A DNA stretch of 64,000 bases from contig NC_008278.1 of the NCBI RefSeq assembly GCF_000058485.1, positions 3,776,962-3,840,961 on the forward strand, written 5' to 3'. A program made the translations under genes and the position numbers. The DNA comes from Frankia alni ACN14a (GTDB lineage: Bacteria; Actinomycetota; Actinomycetes; Frankiales; Frankiaceae). The notes below the pieces were generated by a model, which saw only the letters and a list, made by a program, of their open reading frames with translations, did not search any database and was not told where the DNA came from. Positions 43,535 to 52,109 of the stretch are shown here, piece by piece. Each line of letters opens with the position of its first letter. The first letter of the stretch is position 1.

Positions 43535-43550
43535 CTGAACATCTGTTCAG
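43535..43550. promoter_or_regulatory. Probable TetR D operator
   Basis: CTGAACATCTGTTCAG, seven-base inverted arms with a two-base centre. It lies between the divergent SnoaL-like and TetR D genes, 35 bases from each start. Confidence 0.65.
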
Positions 43551-43584
43551 TGGGGCGGGCGCAGGCAGCGAGGGGGATGGGTAC

Positions 43585-44217
43585 ATGTCGACGCAGCTGA
43601 CCGGGCCGGAGGATCTCACCGCGAAGGCGCGCATCCGGGCGGCCGCCTTCGCCCTGGTCGCCGAGCGGGGCGTGCACTCGACGACCGTGCGCGGGATCGC
43701 CCAGCGCGCGGGCGTCTCACCGGCCCTGGTGATCCACCACTTCGGGTCGAAGCAGGGGGTCATCGACGCGATCTCGACGTGGATCGTGGAGTACCTGCAC
43801 CGCAACACCCGCGAGCCCGACCGCGGCGGCGACCCGGCGCAGGCGCTGCAGCGCCGGCTCGTCCGCTTCGAGCGCATGGTCGCCGAGGTGCCGCTGCTCG
43901 GCGCCTACGTCCGCCGGATGCTGCTCGACGGCCAGCCCGACGGCCTGGACTGGTTCCGCCGCGCGGTGGACCTCTCCGCGGAGGAACTCGCCCACCGCGA
44001 ACGCATGGGCAAGGCCCGACCGTCGACGGACCTGCGTGCCGAGGCGGCGATGCTGTTCATCCTCGGCTTCGCCCCGGTCCTGCTCGGCCCGATGCTGGAA
44101 CACGCCCTGGGCCTCGACTTCGACGACGAGCGGTCCTGGACGCGGTGGCGCGACGCCGAGTCCGAGCTGCTGACCTCCGCGCTCTACCCCGGCGCCGCGA
44201 CCACCGACGCGCCCTGA
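43585..44217 (+). CDS. TetR-family regulator D
   Basis: 210 residues. The HTH is at residues 15-60 (VAERGVHSTTVRGIAQRAGV, then SPALVIHHFGSKQGVID), a subclass distinct from A, B, C and E; the C-terminal domain is full-length. AGGGGGA precedes the ATG at 43585. The palindrome at 43535-43550 lies directly upstream, so autoregulation and control of the SnoaL-like gene are likely. A 17-bp tandem repeat follows the stop, in the short gap to the convergent amidohydrolase gene. Confidence 0.9.
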   Translation: MSTQLTGPEDLTAKARIRAAAFALVAERGVHSTTVRGIAQRAGVSPALVIHHFGSKQGVIDAISTWIVEYLHRNTREPDRGGDPAQALQRRLVRFERMVAEVPLLGAYVRRMLLDGQPDGLDWFRRAVDLSAEELAHRERMGKARPSTDLRAEAAMLFILGFAPVLLGPMLEHALGLDFDDERSWTRWRDAESELLTSALYPGAATTDAP

Positions 44218-44238
44218 CCGGCCGGCCAGGGCCCGGCC

Positions 44239-44297
44239 GGTTCAGGTGCTGAGCCGGTTCAGGTGCTGGGTCGGTTCAGGTGCTGGGCCGGTTCAGG
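44239..44297. repeat. 17-bp tandem repeat, 3.5 copies, between convergent genes
   Basis: Units GGTTCAGGTGCTGRGYC start at 44239, 44256 and 44273, with a partial fourth copy that runs into the last codons of the minus-strand amidohydrolase (stop at 44293). Confidence 0.88.
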
Positions 44298-45465
44298 AGG
44301 TGCGGGGGAAGTGGAGCATCGTGCGGGCGTTGGTCTCGGTGATCTTCACGACCTCGTCGTCGGGGACGTTCGCGAGGACCTCGGCGGCGCGCTTGCGGCT
44401 GTTCGGCCAGTTCGAGTCGGAGTGCGGGTAGTCGATCTCCAGCATGATCCGGTCGATGCCGACCTTGTGCCGGTTCTCCAGGCCGAACTCGTCGTCGATG
44501 AAGCAGCCCCAGAAGTGCTTGCGGAACAGGTCGGAGGGGCGGGCGTCGAAGTCGATCGGCTGGTAGTAGCGGTGGCGCTCCCAGACGAAGTCGGCGCGCT
44601 CGAGGATGTAGGGAATCCAGCCGATGCCGCCCTCGGCCAGGGAGAACTGCAGCTTCGGGTGCTTCTGGAGGATCCCGGAGAACAGCAGGTCGGTGGCCGA
44701 CCACATGAGGTTGGTCGAGAAGATGGTGATCGCCACGGCGAACGGGGCGTCGGGGAGGACGACCTCACCGGGAATGGCGCGGGTGGCGGCGAAGGAGAAG
44801 CCGGGCACGTAGCTGCCCGAACCGAAGTGCAGCGAGATGACCATGTCGGTCTCCTCGCAGGCCTCCCACACGGGCTCCCAGGCGGCGTTGTGGAACGAGG
44901 GCAGCCCCAGCGGCACGGGGCTGTCGGGGAAGGAGATGGTCCGGGCGCCCTTGGCGGCGGTGCGACGGATCTCCGCCGCGGCGAGCTGCGGGTCCCAGGT
45001 GGGGATCAGGGCGAGCGGGATGAAGCGGTCCGGCGCGGCCGCGCACCACTCGTCGATGTGGAAGTCGTTCCACGCCTGCACGCACAGCAGCGCGAGGTCC
45101 TTGTCGGGCGCGCGCTGGAACACGCCGCCGCCGAAGCCGGGGAAGGACGGGAAGCACAGGGCGGCCTGGATGCCGTCGAGGTCCATGTCCTTGACCCGGG
45201 CGACCGGGTCGTAACAGCCGGGGATCATCTCCTCGTAGCGGACCGGGTCGATGCCCCACTCCTGCGGCGGGCGGCCGGCGACCGCGTTGAGGCCGACGGT
45301 CGGGAAGACCGAACCGTCGTAGTGCCAGACGTGCTTGCCGTTCAGCTCGACGATGCGCGGGCCCTGCTCGCGCAGCGCCGCCGGTAGCCGATCCTGCCAG
45401 ACGCGGGGATGTTCGATGAGGTGGTCGTCCACCGAGACGATCTGATGATGATCCTGCAGCGGCAT
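44293..45465 (-). CDS. Amidohydrolase-2 family protein
   Basis: 390 residues of the TIM-barrel amidohydrolase-2 family: IVSVDDHLIEHPRVWQDRLP at the start, MVISLHFGSGSYVPGFSFAA near residue 215, FSLAEGGIGWIPYILERADF, and the C-terminal MLEIDYPHSDSNWPNS with the metal-site Asp/His. It belongs to a different branch from the pair at 12.7-16.1 kb. GGGAG precedes the ATG at 45465; an extension to 45528 would cross the promoter. It is transcribed from the minus-strand promoter that contains operator site 8, so it joins the putative regulon. Confidence 0.9.
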   Translation of the reverse strand: MPLQDHHQIVSVDDHLIEHPRVWQDRLPAALREQGPRIVELNGKHVWHYDGSVFPTVGLNAVAGRPPQEWGIDPVRYEEMIPGCYDPVARVKDMDLDGIQAALCFPSFPGFGGGVFQRAPDKDLALLCVQAWNDFHIDEWCAAAPDRFIPLALIPTWDPQLAAAEIRRTAAKGARTISFPDSPVPLGLPSFHNAAWEPVWEACEETDMVISLHFGSGSYVPGFSFAATRAIPGEVVLPDAPFAVAITIFSTNLMWSATDLLFSGILQKHPKLQFSLAEGGIGWIPYILERADFVWERHRYYQPIDFDARPSDLFRKHFWGCFIDDEFGLENRHKVGIDRIMLEIDYPHSDSNWPNSRKRAAEVLANVPDDEVVKITETNARTMLHFPRTS

Positions 45466-45506
45466 GAGACGCGCTCCCTCGTCGGTGTTGCGGTTGGGCG
45501 CGAGGC

Positions 45507-45535
45507 AGCGTACCCAATGTTGACGCATTCGTCAC
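45507..45535 (-). promoter_or_regulatory. Promoter with overlapping operator site 8
   Basis: TTGACGCATTCGTCA (45520-45534) is the operator. On the minus strand GTGACG (45535-45530), 17-bp spacer and TACGCT (45512-45507) form a promoter ending about 40 bases before the amidohydrolase ATG. Confidence 0.65.
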
Positions 45536-45761
45536 CTGATCGCTGTCCGCCCGTCAGGCGACTGCGTAGTGCAGCCGAGTGTCGACGTGCCGTGCAGACT
45601 GGGCAGATGCCTCGCGCACGCGAGGGAGCTGCGCGCCATCGCGGTCCGCCGGGCGTTCCGGCGGTCCGCCGGGGCCCTCCGTTGGCGGTGGCGTCAACTA
45701 CCGTGATGTCTCTCCGCCCGTCCGCCTCACGGGCACGTCATCGCGCCGCCGTCCACCCACC

Positions 45762-45778
45762 GTAGAATGATGTTCCAC
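45762..45778. promoter_or_regulatory. Inverted repeat GTAGAA-N5-TTCCAC upstream of TetR E
   Basis: One mismatch in the six-base arms. It resembles TAGAA-N5-TTCTA at 38681. Candidate autoregulatory operator; TAGAAT inside could be a -10. Confidence 0.45.
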
Positions 45779-45841
45779 GGGCCGTGGCCGGCCGCCGGCG
45801 CGCGCCCAGGGATCTGCTGTGCGCCGACGAAGGGAGCGCCG

Positions 45842-46453
45842 ATGGCGAGTCCGCTGCGCTACCTCGACGATCCCGCCGCCCTGGCGCGCGAGCGCGCGGC
45901 GTTCATCGCCGCGGCGCTGGACCTGCTCGCCGCGACGGACACGGTGGACCTGCAGGTGAGCCGGATCGTGGCGCGCGCCGGGCGGCACAACGCCGCCTTC
46001 TACCGGGTGTTCGGGTCGAAGGACGGGCTGACCCTCGCCGTGGTCGAGGAGGCGACGCGGCGCACGGCCGTGGTGGTGGAGCGCCGTGTCGCCGCCGCCG
46101 AAGCGCCCGTCGAGGCGGTACGCACCTGGGCGGTGGCGCTGCTGTCGCTGGCCCGGGGCGAGGCGGCGCGGGCGATCCGCGCCCTCGCCCTGGACCGCTA
46201 CCGTCTGCTGCACCGCTTCCCGCAGGCCGAGGCGACGCTCACTCTCCCGCTGCGCCAGCCCCTGACCCGCACGTTGCGCCGCGCCGCGCTGCCGCGGGCG
46301 GAACTGCTCGCCGACGCCGCGTTCGAACTGGTCATGAGCCGCCAGGCAGCCTGGATCGCCCTTGATCACCAGCCCGACGCCGACGAGGTCGCCGCCTACG
46401 CGGAGCTGGTCCTGGACCTCGTCGGACTGGCCCAGCCCGCCGCCTCGCGGTAG
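45842..46453 (+). CDS. TetR-family regulator E
   Basis: 203 residues. The HTH covers residues 20-65 (AAALDLLAATDTVDLQVSRI and ARAGRHNAAFYRVFGSKDGL). This head is shortened compared with typical TetR proteins, and the recognition segment GRHNAAFYRVFGSKD is distinct from A-D. AAGGGAG ahead of ATG 45842 fixes the start. It is divergent from the amidohydrolase but carries its own inverted repeat upstream. A long GC hairpin separates it from the convergent importer receptor gene. Confidence 0.87.
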   Translation: MASPLRYLDDPAALARERAAFIAAALDLLAATDTVDLQVSRIVARAGRHNAAFYRVFGSKDGLTLAVVEEATRRTAVVVERRVAAAEAPVEAVRTWAVALLSLARGEAARAIRALALDRYRLLHRFPQAEATLTLPLRQPLTRTLRRAALPRAELLADAAFELVMSRQAAWIALDHQPDADEVAAYAELVLDLVGLAQPAASR

Positions 46454-46460
46454 CCGGGCG

Positions 46461-46509
46461 CACGCAGGGGCGCCCCGGAGCCAGTGGCCCCGGGGCGCCC
46501 GTCTGCGTG
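46461..46509. terminator. Bidirectional terminator hairpin between TetR E and the receptor gene
   Basis: CACGCAG-GGGCGCCCCGG (46461-46478) pairs with CCGGGGCGCCC-GT-CTGCGTG (46490-46509): 18 base pairs with a two-base bulge and an 11-base loop. No U-tract. Confidence 0.75.
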
Positions 46510-46536
46510 TGCCGCCCGCGAGGGCAGGCGGAACCG

Positions 46537-47877
46537 TCAGCTCGCGCCGAGCTTGAAGATCCCGGTGGTGTCGAGGGAACGGAAGTTCGTCAGCGTGCCC
46601 TCCTTGTCGGAGTCCGCGATGAACCCGGTGGTGGAGCAGATGTTCGGCGAGACCGAGTTCGCCTTGCCGTTGCACTGGAAGGTCGCGCCGCCGCCGAGCG
46701 GGTACGTGGTGGGCGGCATGGTGTGCAGCGCCGTGGCGATGGCGGCGGGGCTGGCGTCCGTGCCGGGCACGGAGTTCACGCCGCGCACCAGGCCGAGCAT
46801 GCCCTGGTAACCGCTCATGCTGATCGCGTCGAACTTCAGGCCCTTGCCGTAGGCCTTGAGCACGGCGTCGAACAGCTTGAACTCGGGCGTGGACGGGTCG
46901 ACGTTGGCCTGCGCGATGATGTTGACGCCGGAGAAGCCGCCGGGGATCGACGCGCCGTGGTCGGCGCCGATGCAGCGGTCCAGCGCGGTGATCGGGGCGG
47001 TGATGCCGAGGGCCTTGATCGCCTTGATGGCGCTGGCGCAGAACGTCGGGTCACCGATGACGTGGTACATCGCCGGCTTGTTCTTCTGCGCGGTCTGGAC
47101 CTGCGGGGTCATGTCGGCGGTGCCCGGCGGGATCGCGATGACCTCGGCCTTGGTCCCGGCGTTGGCGAAGAACGGCGGGATGAGCTGCTTGGCCGGCTCG
47201 CTGGCCGCGGGCACGTCGATGACGAACACCGCGGCGCTGGTCAGCTTCTTGTCCCGGGCGAAGGCCGCGGGCGTACCGAAGGAGCCCAGGGGGTTGCCCC
47301 AGATGAACGTGTCCTTCGTCGACAGGCTGGCCTGGGTCGCGACGAGGTTGAGGGCCACCGGGATGCCCGCCGGCGCGACGATCTTCAGCCAGGGGTCGGT
47401 CTGCCCGGGGCTGCCGGCCGCGACCACGGAGACCTTCTCCCGCAGGAACTGGTTTCCGCAGGCCTGCGCGCTGGCCGGGATGGACTTGTCCTCGCAGGGG
47501 ACGAGCTCGATCTTGTGACCGTGCAGGCCGCCGAGGTGGGCGTTGGCGTAGTCGACGACGGCCTGGGCGGCCCGGATCTCGCCGGAGGTGTCGACGGCCT
47601 GCGTGCGGCCGGTGCTGACCCAGCCGACCTTCACCGGCGTGCCGGTGGCGGCCTTGGCGGGACCGAGCAGGCTGCTGTCCGACTTCGCGGCCCCGCCCGT
47701 GCTGCCGGCGCCACCGCCGCTGCTGCCGCCGCAGGCGGCCACGCCGGTGGCGACCGCCACGGCGAGCGCCACGGCCGACAGGCCGGCGCGGGCGCGCCCG
47801 CCGGATCGGGACAGGTGCCCGCGGGAGCGGGTCGGACACGCGCGCCGAAGCGGTAATCGCGAGCTGGAGATATGCAC
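46537..47877 (-). CDS. ABC importer substrate-binding lipoprotein (LivK-like), receptor 1
   Basis: 446 residues. A basic N terminus and hydrophobic segment lead to a lipobox with Cys49 (GVAACGG), then a Ser/Gly linker and a periplasmic-binding-protein type I fold (VKVGWVSTGRTQAVDTSGEI, VSVVAAGSPGQTDPWLKIVA, GYQGMLGLVRGVNSVPGTDA). It is closely similar to receptor 2 at 53.4 kb over its whole length. It should be anchored outside the membrane and deliver an acid or amide to the Liv-type permease. The GTG start has AGGAG upstream. It is divergent from the SDR at 48.2 kb, on the opposite strand to the permease genes. Confidence 0.9.
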   Translation of the reverse strand: MHISSSRLPLRRACPTRSRGHLSRSGGRARAGLSAVALAVAVATGVAACGGSSGGGAGSTGGAAKSDSSLLGPAKAATGTPVKVGWVSTGRTQAVDTSGEIRAAQAVVDYANAHLGGLHGHKIELVPCEDKSIPASAQACGNQFLREKVSVVAAGSPGQTDPWLKIVAPAGIPVALNLVATQASLSTKDTFIWGNPLGSFGTPAAFARDKKLTSAAVFVIDVPAASEPAKQLIPPFFANAGTKAEVIAIPPGTADMTPQVQTAQKNKPAMYHVIGDPTFCASAIKAIKALGITAPITALDRCIGADHGASIPGGFSGVNIIAQANVDPSTPEFKLFDAVLKAYGKGLKFDAISMSGYQGMLGLVRGVNSVPGTDASPAAIATALHTMPPTTYPLGGGATFQCNGKANSVSPNICSTTGFIADSDKEGTLTNFRSLDTTGIFKLGAS

Positions 47878-48237
47878 GCTGGAACTCCTCGTGGTGTTCG
47901 GGAAGTGCCCGGGGTCGACCCGGGTGGTGCGAGAGCGGAGCCCCGCGACGGGCGACGAGCCGTCGAGTCCGTCGGCCGCTCGGTCGAGATCGTCAGACCC
48001 GCGGGAGGACGGCCTCCTCCGCGGGATCGTGTGCGGCATCCGGACGTCGTCCGGCCGGCGGTCGGCTGACGTCCGGCCGCGATTGTGGCTTAGGTCACGT
48101 TGGGTTGTCAATGAGCGGTTGTGATCACCGTTGCGGGCGTCCCGTCGGCGCATGTGCCAGGATGGGAACGCCGTTCCCGGCCGGTGCGCGGGGGCATGGC
48201 AGCAGGGTGGATCCGTCCCGGTGGGAGAGGCAGAACA
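47878..48237. other. Divergent region between receptor 1 and the SDR
   Basis: 360 bases. On the minus strand TTGACA (48111-48106), an 18-bp spacer and CACAAT (48087-48082) form a likely promoter for receptor 1. The inverted repeat GGGAACGCCGTTCCC is at 48164-48178. No gene is seen. Confidence 0.6.
48164..48178. promoter_or_regulatory. Perfect 15-bp inverted repeat upstream of the SDR
   Basis: GGGAACGCCGTTCCC, seven-base arms around one base. It is 60 bases upstream of the SDR start and is a candidate operator for the SDR/receptor pair. Confidence 0.55.
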
Positions 48238-49035
48238 GTGGACCTTGGCATTCGTGACCGGGTGGCGCTCGTCGTCGGCGGCAGCAAGGGGATCGGGCTC
48301 GAGGTGGCGAGGATGCTCGCGGCCGAGGGCAGCCGCGTCGCCGTCGTCGCCCGCACGCAGCGTCACATCGACTCCGCCGTCGCCTCCATCGCGCAGGCCG
48401 GCGGCGAGGCGGTCGGGGTGTCGGCGGACATGAGCACCGCCGAGGGCATCACCTCGGCCGTCGCCGAGGTCACCGACCGGCTCGGGCCGCCGCTCATCGT
48501 GGTCACCCAGGCCGACTTCCACGTGCGCGGCTTCTTCGCCGAGATCACCCGGGCGGAGGACTACGTCGACTCCTACCGGACCTACACCCTCAGCCAGGTG
48601 CACATGCTGCACGCGGTCCTGCCGGGGATGCAGGAGGCCGGGTTCGGGCGCTACGTCCACATCGGCTCGGCGACCGCCAAGGAGCCGCAGAGCAAGCCTC
48701 CGCACACGGTGGCCAACGCCACCCGGCCGTCCACCGTCGGCCTGCTCAAGAGCGTCGCCGACGAGTACGCCCGCCACGGCATCACCATCAACACGATCGC
48801 CCCGGGCTGGATCGCGACGAAGACGACGAACTGGTACCTGTCGACCCACGAGGGCCTGACCGAGCCGGACGCGCGGCGCGAGTGGATGATCGAGACCGCG
48901 GGGGTGCCGGCGGCCCGGCTCGGTGAGCCCGAGGAGATCGCCTCGTCGATCGTCTACCTGTGCTCGCGCCAGGCCGGCTACCTGACCGGGCACTACATCG
49001 CCGTCGACGGGGGCCACCACCGCTCGGCCTTCTGA
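48238..49035 (+). CDS. Atypical short-chain dehydrogenase without the catalytic tyrosine
   Basis: 265 residues. The nucleotide loop LVVGGSKGIGLEVARML is intact and the C terminus reads YLTGHYIAVDGGHHRS. The region that should carry Ser-Tyr-x3-Lys reads IGSATAKEPQSKPPHTVANA then TRPSTVGLLKSV, with Asn where Tyr is expected; the Lys is kept. This divergent branch of FabG-like proteins is common in actinobacteria, and its activity is not established. GTG at 48238 follows GGGAGAGG. It lies between the importer receptor and permease genes and may modify the imported compound. Confidence 0.85.
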   Translation: MDLGIRDRVALVVGGSKGIGLEVARMLAAEGSRVAVVARTQRHIDSAVASIAQAGGEAVGVSADMSTAEGITSAVAEVTDRLGPPLIVVTQADFHVRGFFAEITRAEDYVDSYRTYTLSQVHMLHAVLPGMQEAGFGRYVHIGSATAKEPQSKPPHTVANATRPSTVGLLKSVADEYARHGITINTIAPGWIATKTTNWYLSTHEGLTEPDARREWMIETAGVPAARLGEPEEIASSIVYLCSRQAGYLTGHYIAVDGGHHRSAF

Positions 49036-49152
49036 TCGGCCCGCCGGCCCGCCGGCCCGTGAACGCAGCGTGACGCCGGGTGCGGAGAGGGTCCCCCGGC
49101 GGGCCGCGAACCGGCCGTTTGCCGCCCGTTCCGCCGCAGGTCACGGCATCGC

Positions 49153-49182
49153 TTGACAGGCTGTGAAGTAAGACACAAGAAT
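49153..49182 (+). promoter_or_regulatory. Promoter of the Liv-type importer operon
   Basis: TTGACA (49153-49158), 18-bp spacer, AAGAAT (49177-49182), 135 bases upstream of the permease start and followed by the inverted repeat at 49187. Confidence 0.5.
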
Positions 49183-49186
49183 CCAA

Positions 49187-49199
49187 TGAGTTTAACTCA
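49187..49199. promoter_or_regulatory. Perfect inverted repeat TGAGTTTAACTCA
   Basis: Six-base arms around a single T, at about +1 to +12 of the predicted importer promoter. A candidate operator for the GntR gene at the end of the locus. Confidence 0.5.
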
Positions 49200-49316
49200 A
49201 TCGGGGGGCCGGCGAGATCCGTCACGCGCCCCGAGGTCCTGTCGAGGCGCGGTGCTCCGCGACCTGCGCAGGCCTGAGCGCCCCTCCCGCTCTGGGACGA
49301 TCCTGCGGAGTGACTT

Positions 49317-52109
49317 TTGAGTCAACATATTGTTTTCCTGCTCCTCGGCCTCGGCAACGGTGCGGTGTTCGGTGCGCTCGCGCTCGCGCTCACCATCACC
49401 TACCGAAGCTCGGGGATCATCAACTTCGCGACGGGCAGCATCGCGCTGCTCGCCGCCTACGTCTATGCCTACCTGCGCTCCGGTGAACTGATCAACCTGA
49501 TCCCCGGCACGCCCACGACCATCGACATCGGTGGCGATCTACCGATGGGTGCGGCGTTGCCGATCGCGGTGGTGCTCTCCGCGCTGCTCGGCCTCGGGCT
49601 GCATCTGGTGATCTTCCGGCCGCTGCGCAACGCCCCGCCGGTCGCGAAGGCGGTCGCCTCGCTCGGCGTCTCGCTGGCGATCACCGCACTGATCGCCGCG
49701 CGGATGGGCACGACCGCCGTCGCGGTCGACCCGATCTTCCCGACCGACCTGTGGAAGGCCGGCTCGATCAACGTCCCGAGCGACCGGGTCTACCTGGCGA
49801 TCACCGTGCTGGCGCTCGCCGCCGCGATCTCGCTCGTGTTCGCCCGCACCCGCTTCGGCCTCGCCACCCGCGCGACGGCGTCGAGCGAGAAGGGCGCGTA
49901 CGTCAGCGGCATCTCCCCGGACCGGATCGCCGCCGGCAACTGGATGATCTCCTCGGCGGCGGCCGGGCTGGTCGGCATTCTCATCGCGCCGATCGTCCCG
50001 CTCATCCCCGTCTCCTACACGCTGTTCATCGTCCCCGCCCTGGCGGCGGCGATCATGGGCCGGTTCCAGTACGTCCTGTGGGCGGCGGTCGCCGGCATTG
50101 TCATCGGTGCCCTGCAGTCCGAGGCGCAGTACCTGCAGAACAACTACGACTGGCTGCCGTCGTCCGGCCTGCCGGAGCTCGTCCCGCTCGTTCTGATCCT
50201 CATCGTCCTCGTCGTGCGCGCCCAGCCGCTGCCCGGCCGCGGAGCGGTCATCACCCGCAACCTCGGCCGTGCCCCTCGACCGCACAACGTCGTGCTGCCG
50301 ACCGTGGTTCCGACCGTTCTCGGTGTCGTGGGCCTCATCGCGTTCACCGGCGACCTGCGGGACGGACTGATCTCCACGTTCGTCTACGCCGTCATCGCGC
50401 TGTCGGTCGTGGTCGTCACCGGCTACGCCGGGCAGGTGTCGTTCGCCCAGCTCCCCCTCGCCGGGGTCGCGGCGTTCCTGGTCGGGCCGATCTCCGAGCA
50501 CCTGCACATCGCCTTCCCCTTCGCGCCGATCGTCGCCGCGCTCGGCGCCACCGTCGTCGGCGTGGTGATCGGCCTGCCCGCGCTGCGCATCCGCGGGCTG
50601 ACGGTCGCCGTGGTGACCTTCGCGCTGGCGTTCGCGCTGGAGGCGCTGTGGTTCCGCAACCTCGACTTCGTCGGCTCGTCCGGCGCGGCGGTGCCCAACC
50701 CGGAGATCTTCGGGTGGAACCTCGGCGTCGGCAGCGGCTCGGACTTCCCCCGGGTGACGTTCGGGGTGGTCTGCCTGCTCGTGCTCGTGGTCGTCGGGCT
50801 CGGCGTGGCCTGGCTGCGCACCAGCACGCTGGGTTCACAGATGCTCGCCGTGCGCGCCAACGAGCGTTCCGCCGCGGCGGCCGGCGTCAACGTGGTGCGG
50901 GTCAAGCTCGCCGCGTTCGCGCTGGGGGCGTTCATCGCCGGTATCGGCGGGGCGCTGCTGGCCTACAAGTTCGGCAACGTCACCAACGACCCGTTCACCG
51001 CCATCGTCGGGCTGACCTTCTTCGGCACGGTCTACCTGGCGGGCACGACCTCGGTCTCCGGCGGCCTGCTCGCCGGGGTCACCGTCGTCAACGGGCTGCT
51101 CTACGCGCTCGTCGACAAGGTCGTCTCCACCGGCGTCTGGTACGAGGCGGTGGCGGCGCTGCTGCTGATCCTCACCGTCGTGTTCAACCCCGAGGGCGTC
51201 GTCGGCCCGGCCCACCAGCTGATCGAACGTCGCCGCTCGCGGTCCGCGACCACCCGCTCGGACGCGCTCGTCGCACCCGAGGACGCCGTGGTCGCCCAGG
51301 CCGGCGAGATCGTCGCCGACGCCGAGGCGGCGACCGCCGCGTCGGCGGTCACCTTCGACGACGACGGCGGGCCCCTGTTGACCGTGCGCGACCTCACCGT
51401 CCGCTACGGCGGTGTGCTCGCCGTCGACAGCCTGTCCCTGGCCGTGCCGCCGGGGCGGATCGTCGGCCTCATCGGCCCGAACGGAGCCGGCAAGACGACG
51501 GCGATCGACGCGATCAGCGGATTCGCGCGGGCCACCGGCAGCGTGGCGCTCGGCGACCAGGACGTGTCGACGCTGCGCCCGCACGAGCGGGTCCGCGCCG
51601 GGCTCGGCCGGACCTTCCAGGCGATCGAGCTCTACGAGGACCTCAGCGTCCGGGAGAACGTCAGCGTCGGGCTGACCGCGGGCGCCTCGCGGCGCCAGGC
51701 CGGCAGTTCCCGTTCCGAGGAGGTTGCGGCGACCCTCACCCTGCTGCGACTCACCGCGGTGGCCGACCGTCCCGCCGGTGAGCTCTCCCAGGGCCAGCGC
51801 CAGCTCGTCTCCATCGCCCGGGCCCTGGTCGGGCGGCCACGGGTGCTGCTGCTCGACGAACCCGCGGGTGGGCTCGACACGGTCGAGAGCCACTGGCTCG
51901 GCCAGCGGCTGCGCGACATCCGCGCCGCCGGCGTCACGATCCTCATGGTCGAACACGACATGAGCCTCGTGCTCAGCCTCTGCGACGAGATCCACGTGCT
52001 CAACTTCGGCAAGGTGATCGCGCACGGCACCCCGGCGGAGATCCGTAGTCATCCCGCCGTCGCCGAGGCCTACCTCGGTAGCACCCACGCGGAGGAGGTG
52101 TCGGCATGA
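49317..52109 (+). CDS. LivH-LivM-LivG fusion: two permease domains plus ATPase of a Liv-type ABC importer
   Basis: 930 residues combining three normally separate proteins. Residues 1-300 are LivH-like (LGNGAVFGALALALTITYRS, FATGSIALLAAYVYAYL, several membrane segments). Residues 325-630 are LivM-like, with the coupling segment AVRANERSAAAAGVNVVRVK and further membrane helices. After an Ala/Glu-rich linker (635-680), residues 682-930 are LivG: Walker A GPNGAGKTT at about 719, signature ELSQGQRQL, Walker B LLLDEPAGGLD. Such importers bring in branched-chain amino acids, urea, amides or aromatic acids. A TTG start is used, with GGAG six bases ahead. The stop overlaps the LivF-like ATG. Confidence 0.93.
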   Translation: MSQHIVFLLLGLGNGAVFGALALALTITYRSSGIINFATGSIALLAAYVYAYLRSGELINLIPGTPTTIDIGGDLPMGAALPIAVVLSALLGLGLHLVIFRPLRNAPPVAKAVASLGVSLAITALIAARMGTTAVAVDPIFPTDLWKAGSINVPSDRVYLAITVLALAAAISLVFARTRFGLATRATASSEKGAYVSGISPDRIAAGNWMISSAAAGLVGILIAPIVPLIPVSYTLFIVPALAAAIMGRFQYVLWAAVAGIVIGALQSEAQYLQNNYDWLPSSGLPELVPLVLILIVLVVRAQPLPGRGAVITRNLGRAPRPHNVVLPTVVPTVLGVVGLIAFTGDLRDGLISTFVYAVIALSVVVVTGYAGQVSFAQLPLAGVAAFLVGPISEHLHIAFPFAPIVAALGATVVGVVIGLPALRIRGLTVAVVTFALAFALEALWFRNLDFVGSSGAAVPNPEIFGWNLGVGSGSDFPRVTFGVVCLLVLVVVGLGVAWLRTSTLGSQMLAVRANERSAAAAGVNVVRVKLAAFALGAFIAGIGGALLAYKFGNVTNDPFTAIVGLTFFGTVYLAGTTSVSGGLLAGVTVVNGLLYALVDKVVSTGVWYEAVAALLLILTVVFNPEGVVGPAHQLIERRRSRSATTRSDALVAPEDAVVAQAGEIVADAEAATAASAVTFDDDGGPLLTVRDLTVRYGGVLAVDSLSLAVPPGRIVGLIGPNGAGKTTAIDAISGFARATGSVALGDQDVSTLRPHERVRAGLGRTFQAIELYEDLSVRENVSVGLTAGASRRQAGSSRSEEVAATLTLLRLTAVADRPAGELSQGQRQLVSIARALVGRPRVLLLDEPAGGLDTVESHWLGQRLRDIRAAGVTILMVEHDMSLVLSLCDEIHVLNFGKVIAHGTPAEIRSHPAVAEAYLGSTHAEEVSA

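Larger units (their letters stand above)
45466..45841. other. Divergent region between amidohydrolase and TetR E
   Basis: 376 bases holding operator site 8 with its minus-strand promoter (45507-45535) and the inverted repeat at 45762-45778 upstream of TetR E. No gene is seen; short readings here have no ribosome site. Confidence 0.65.

Noticed and set aside
48106-48120. TTGACA before receptor 1 as part of the operator family
   Set aside because: TTGACAACCCAACGTGACC has wrong spacing and arms; it is better read as an ordinary -35.
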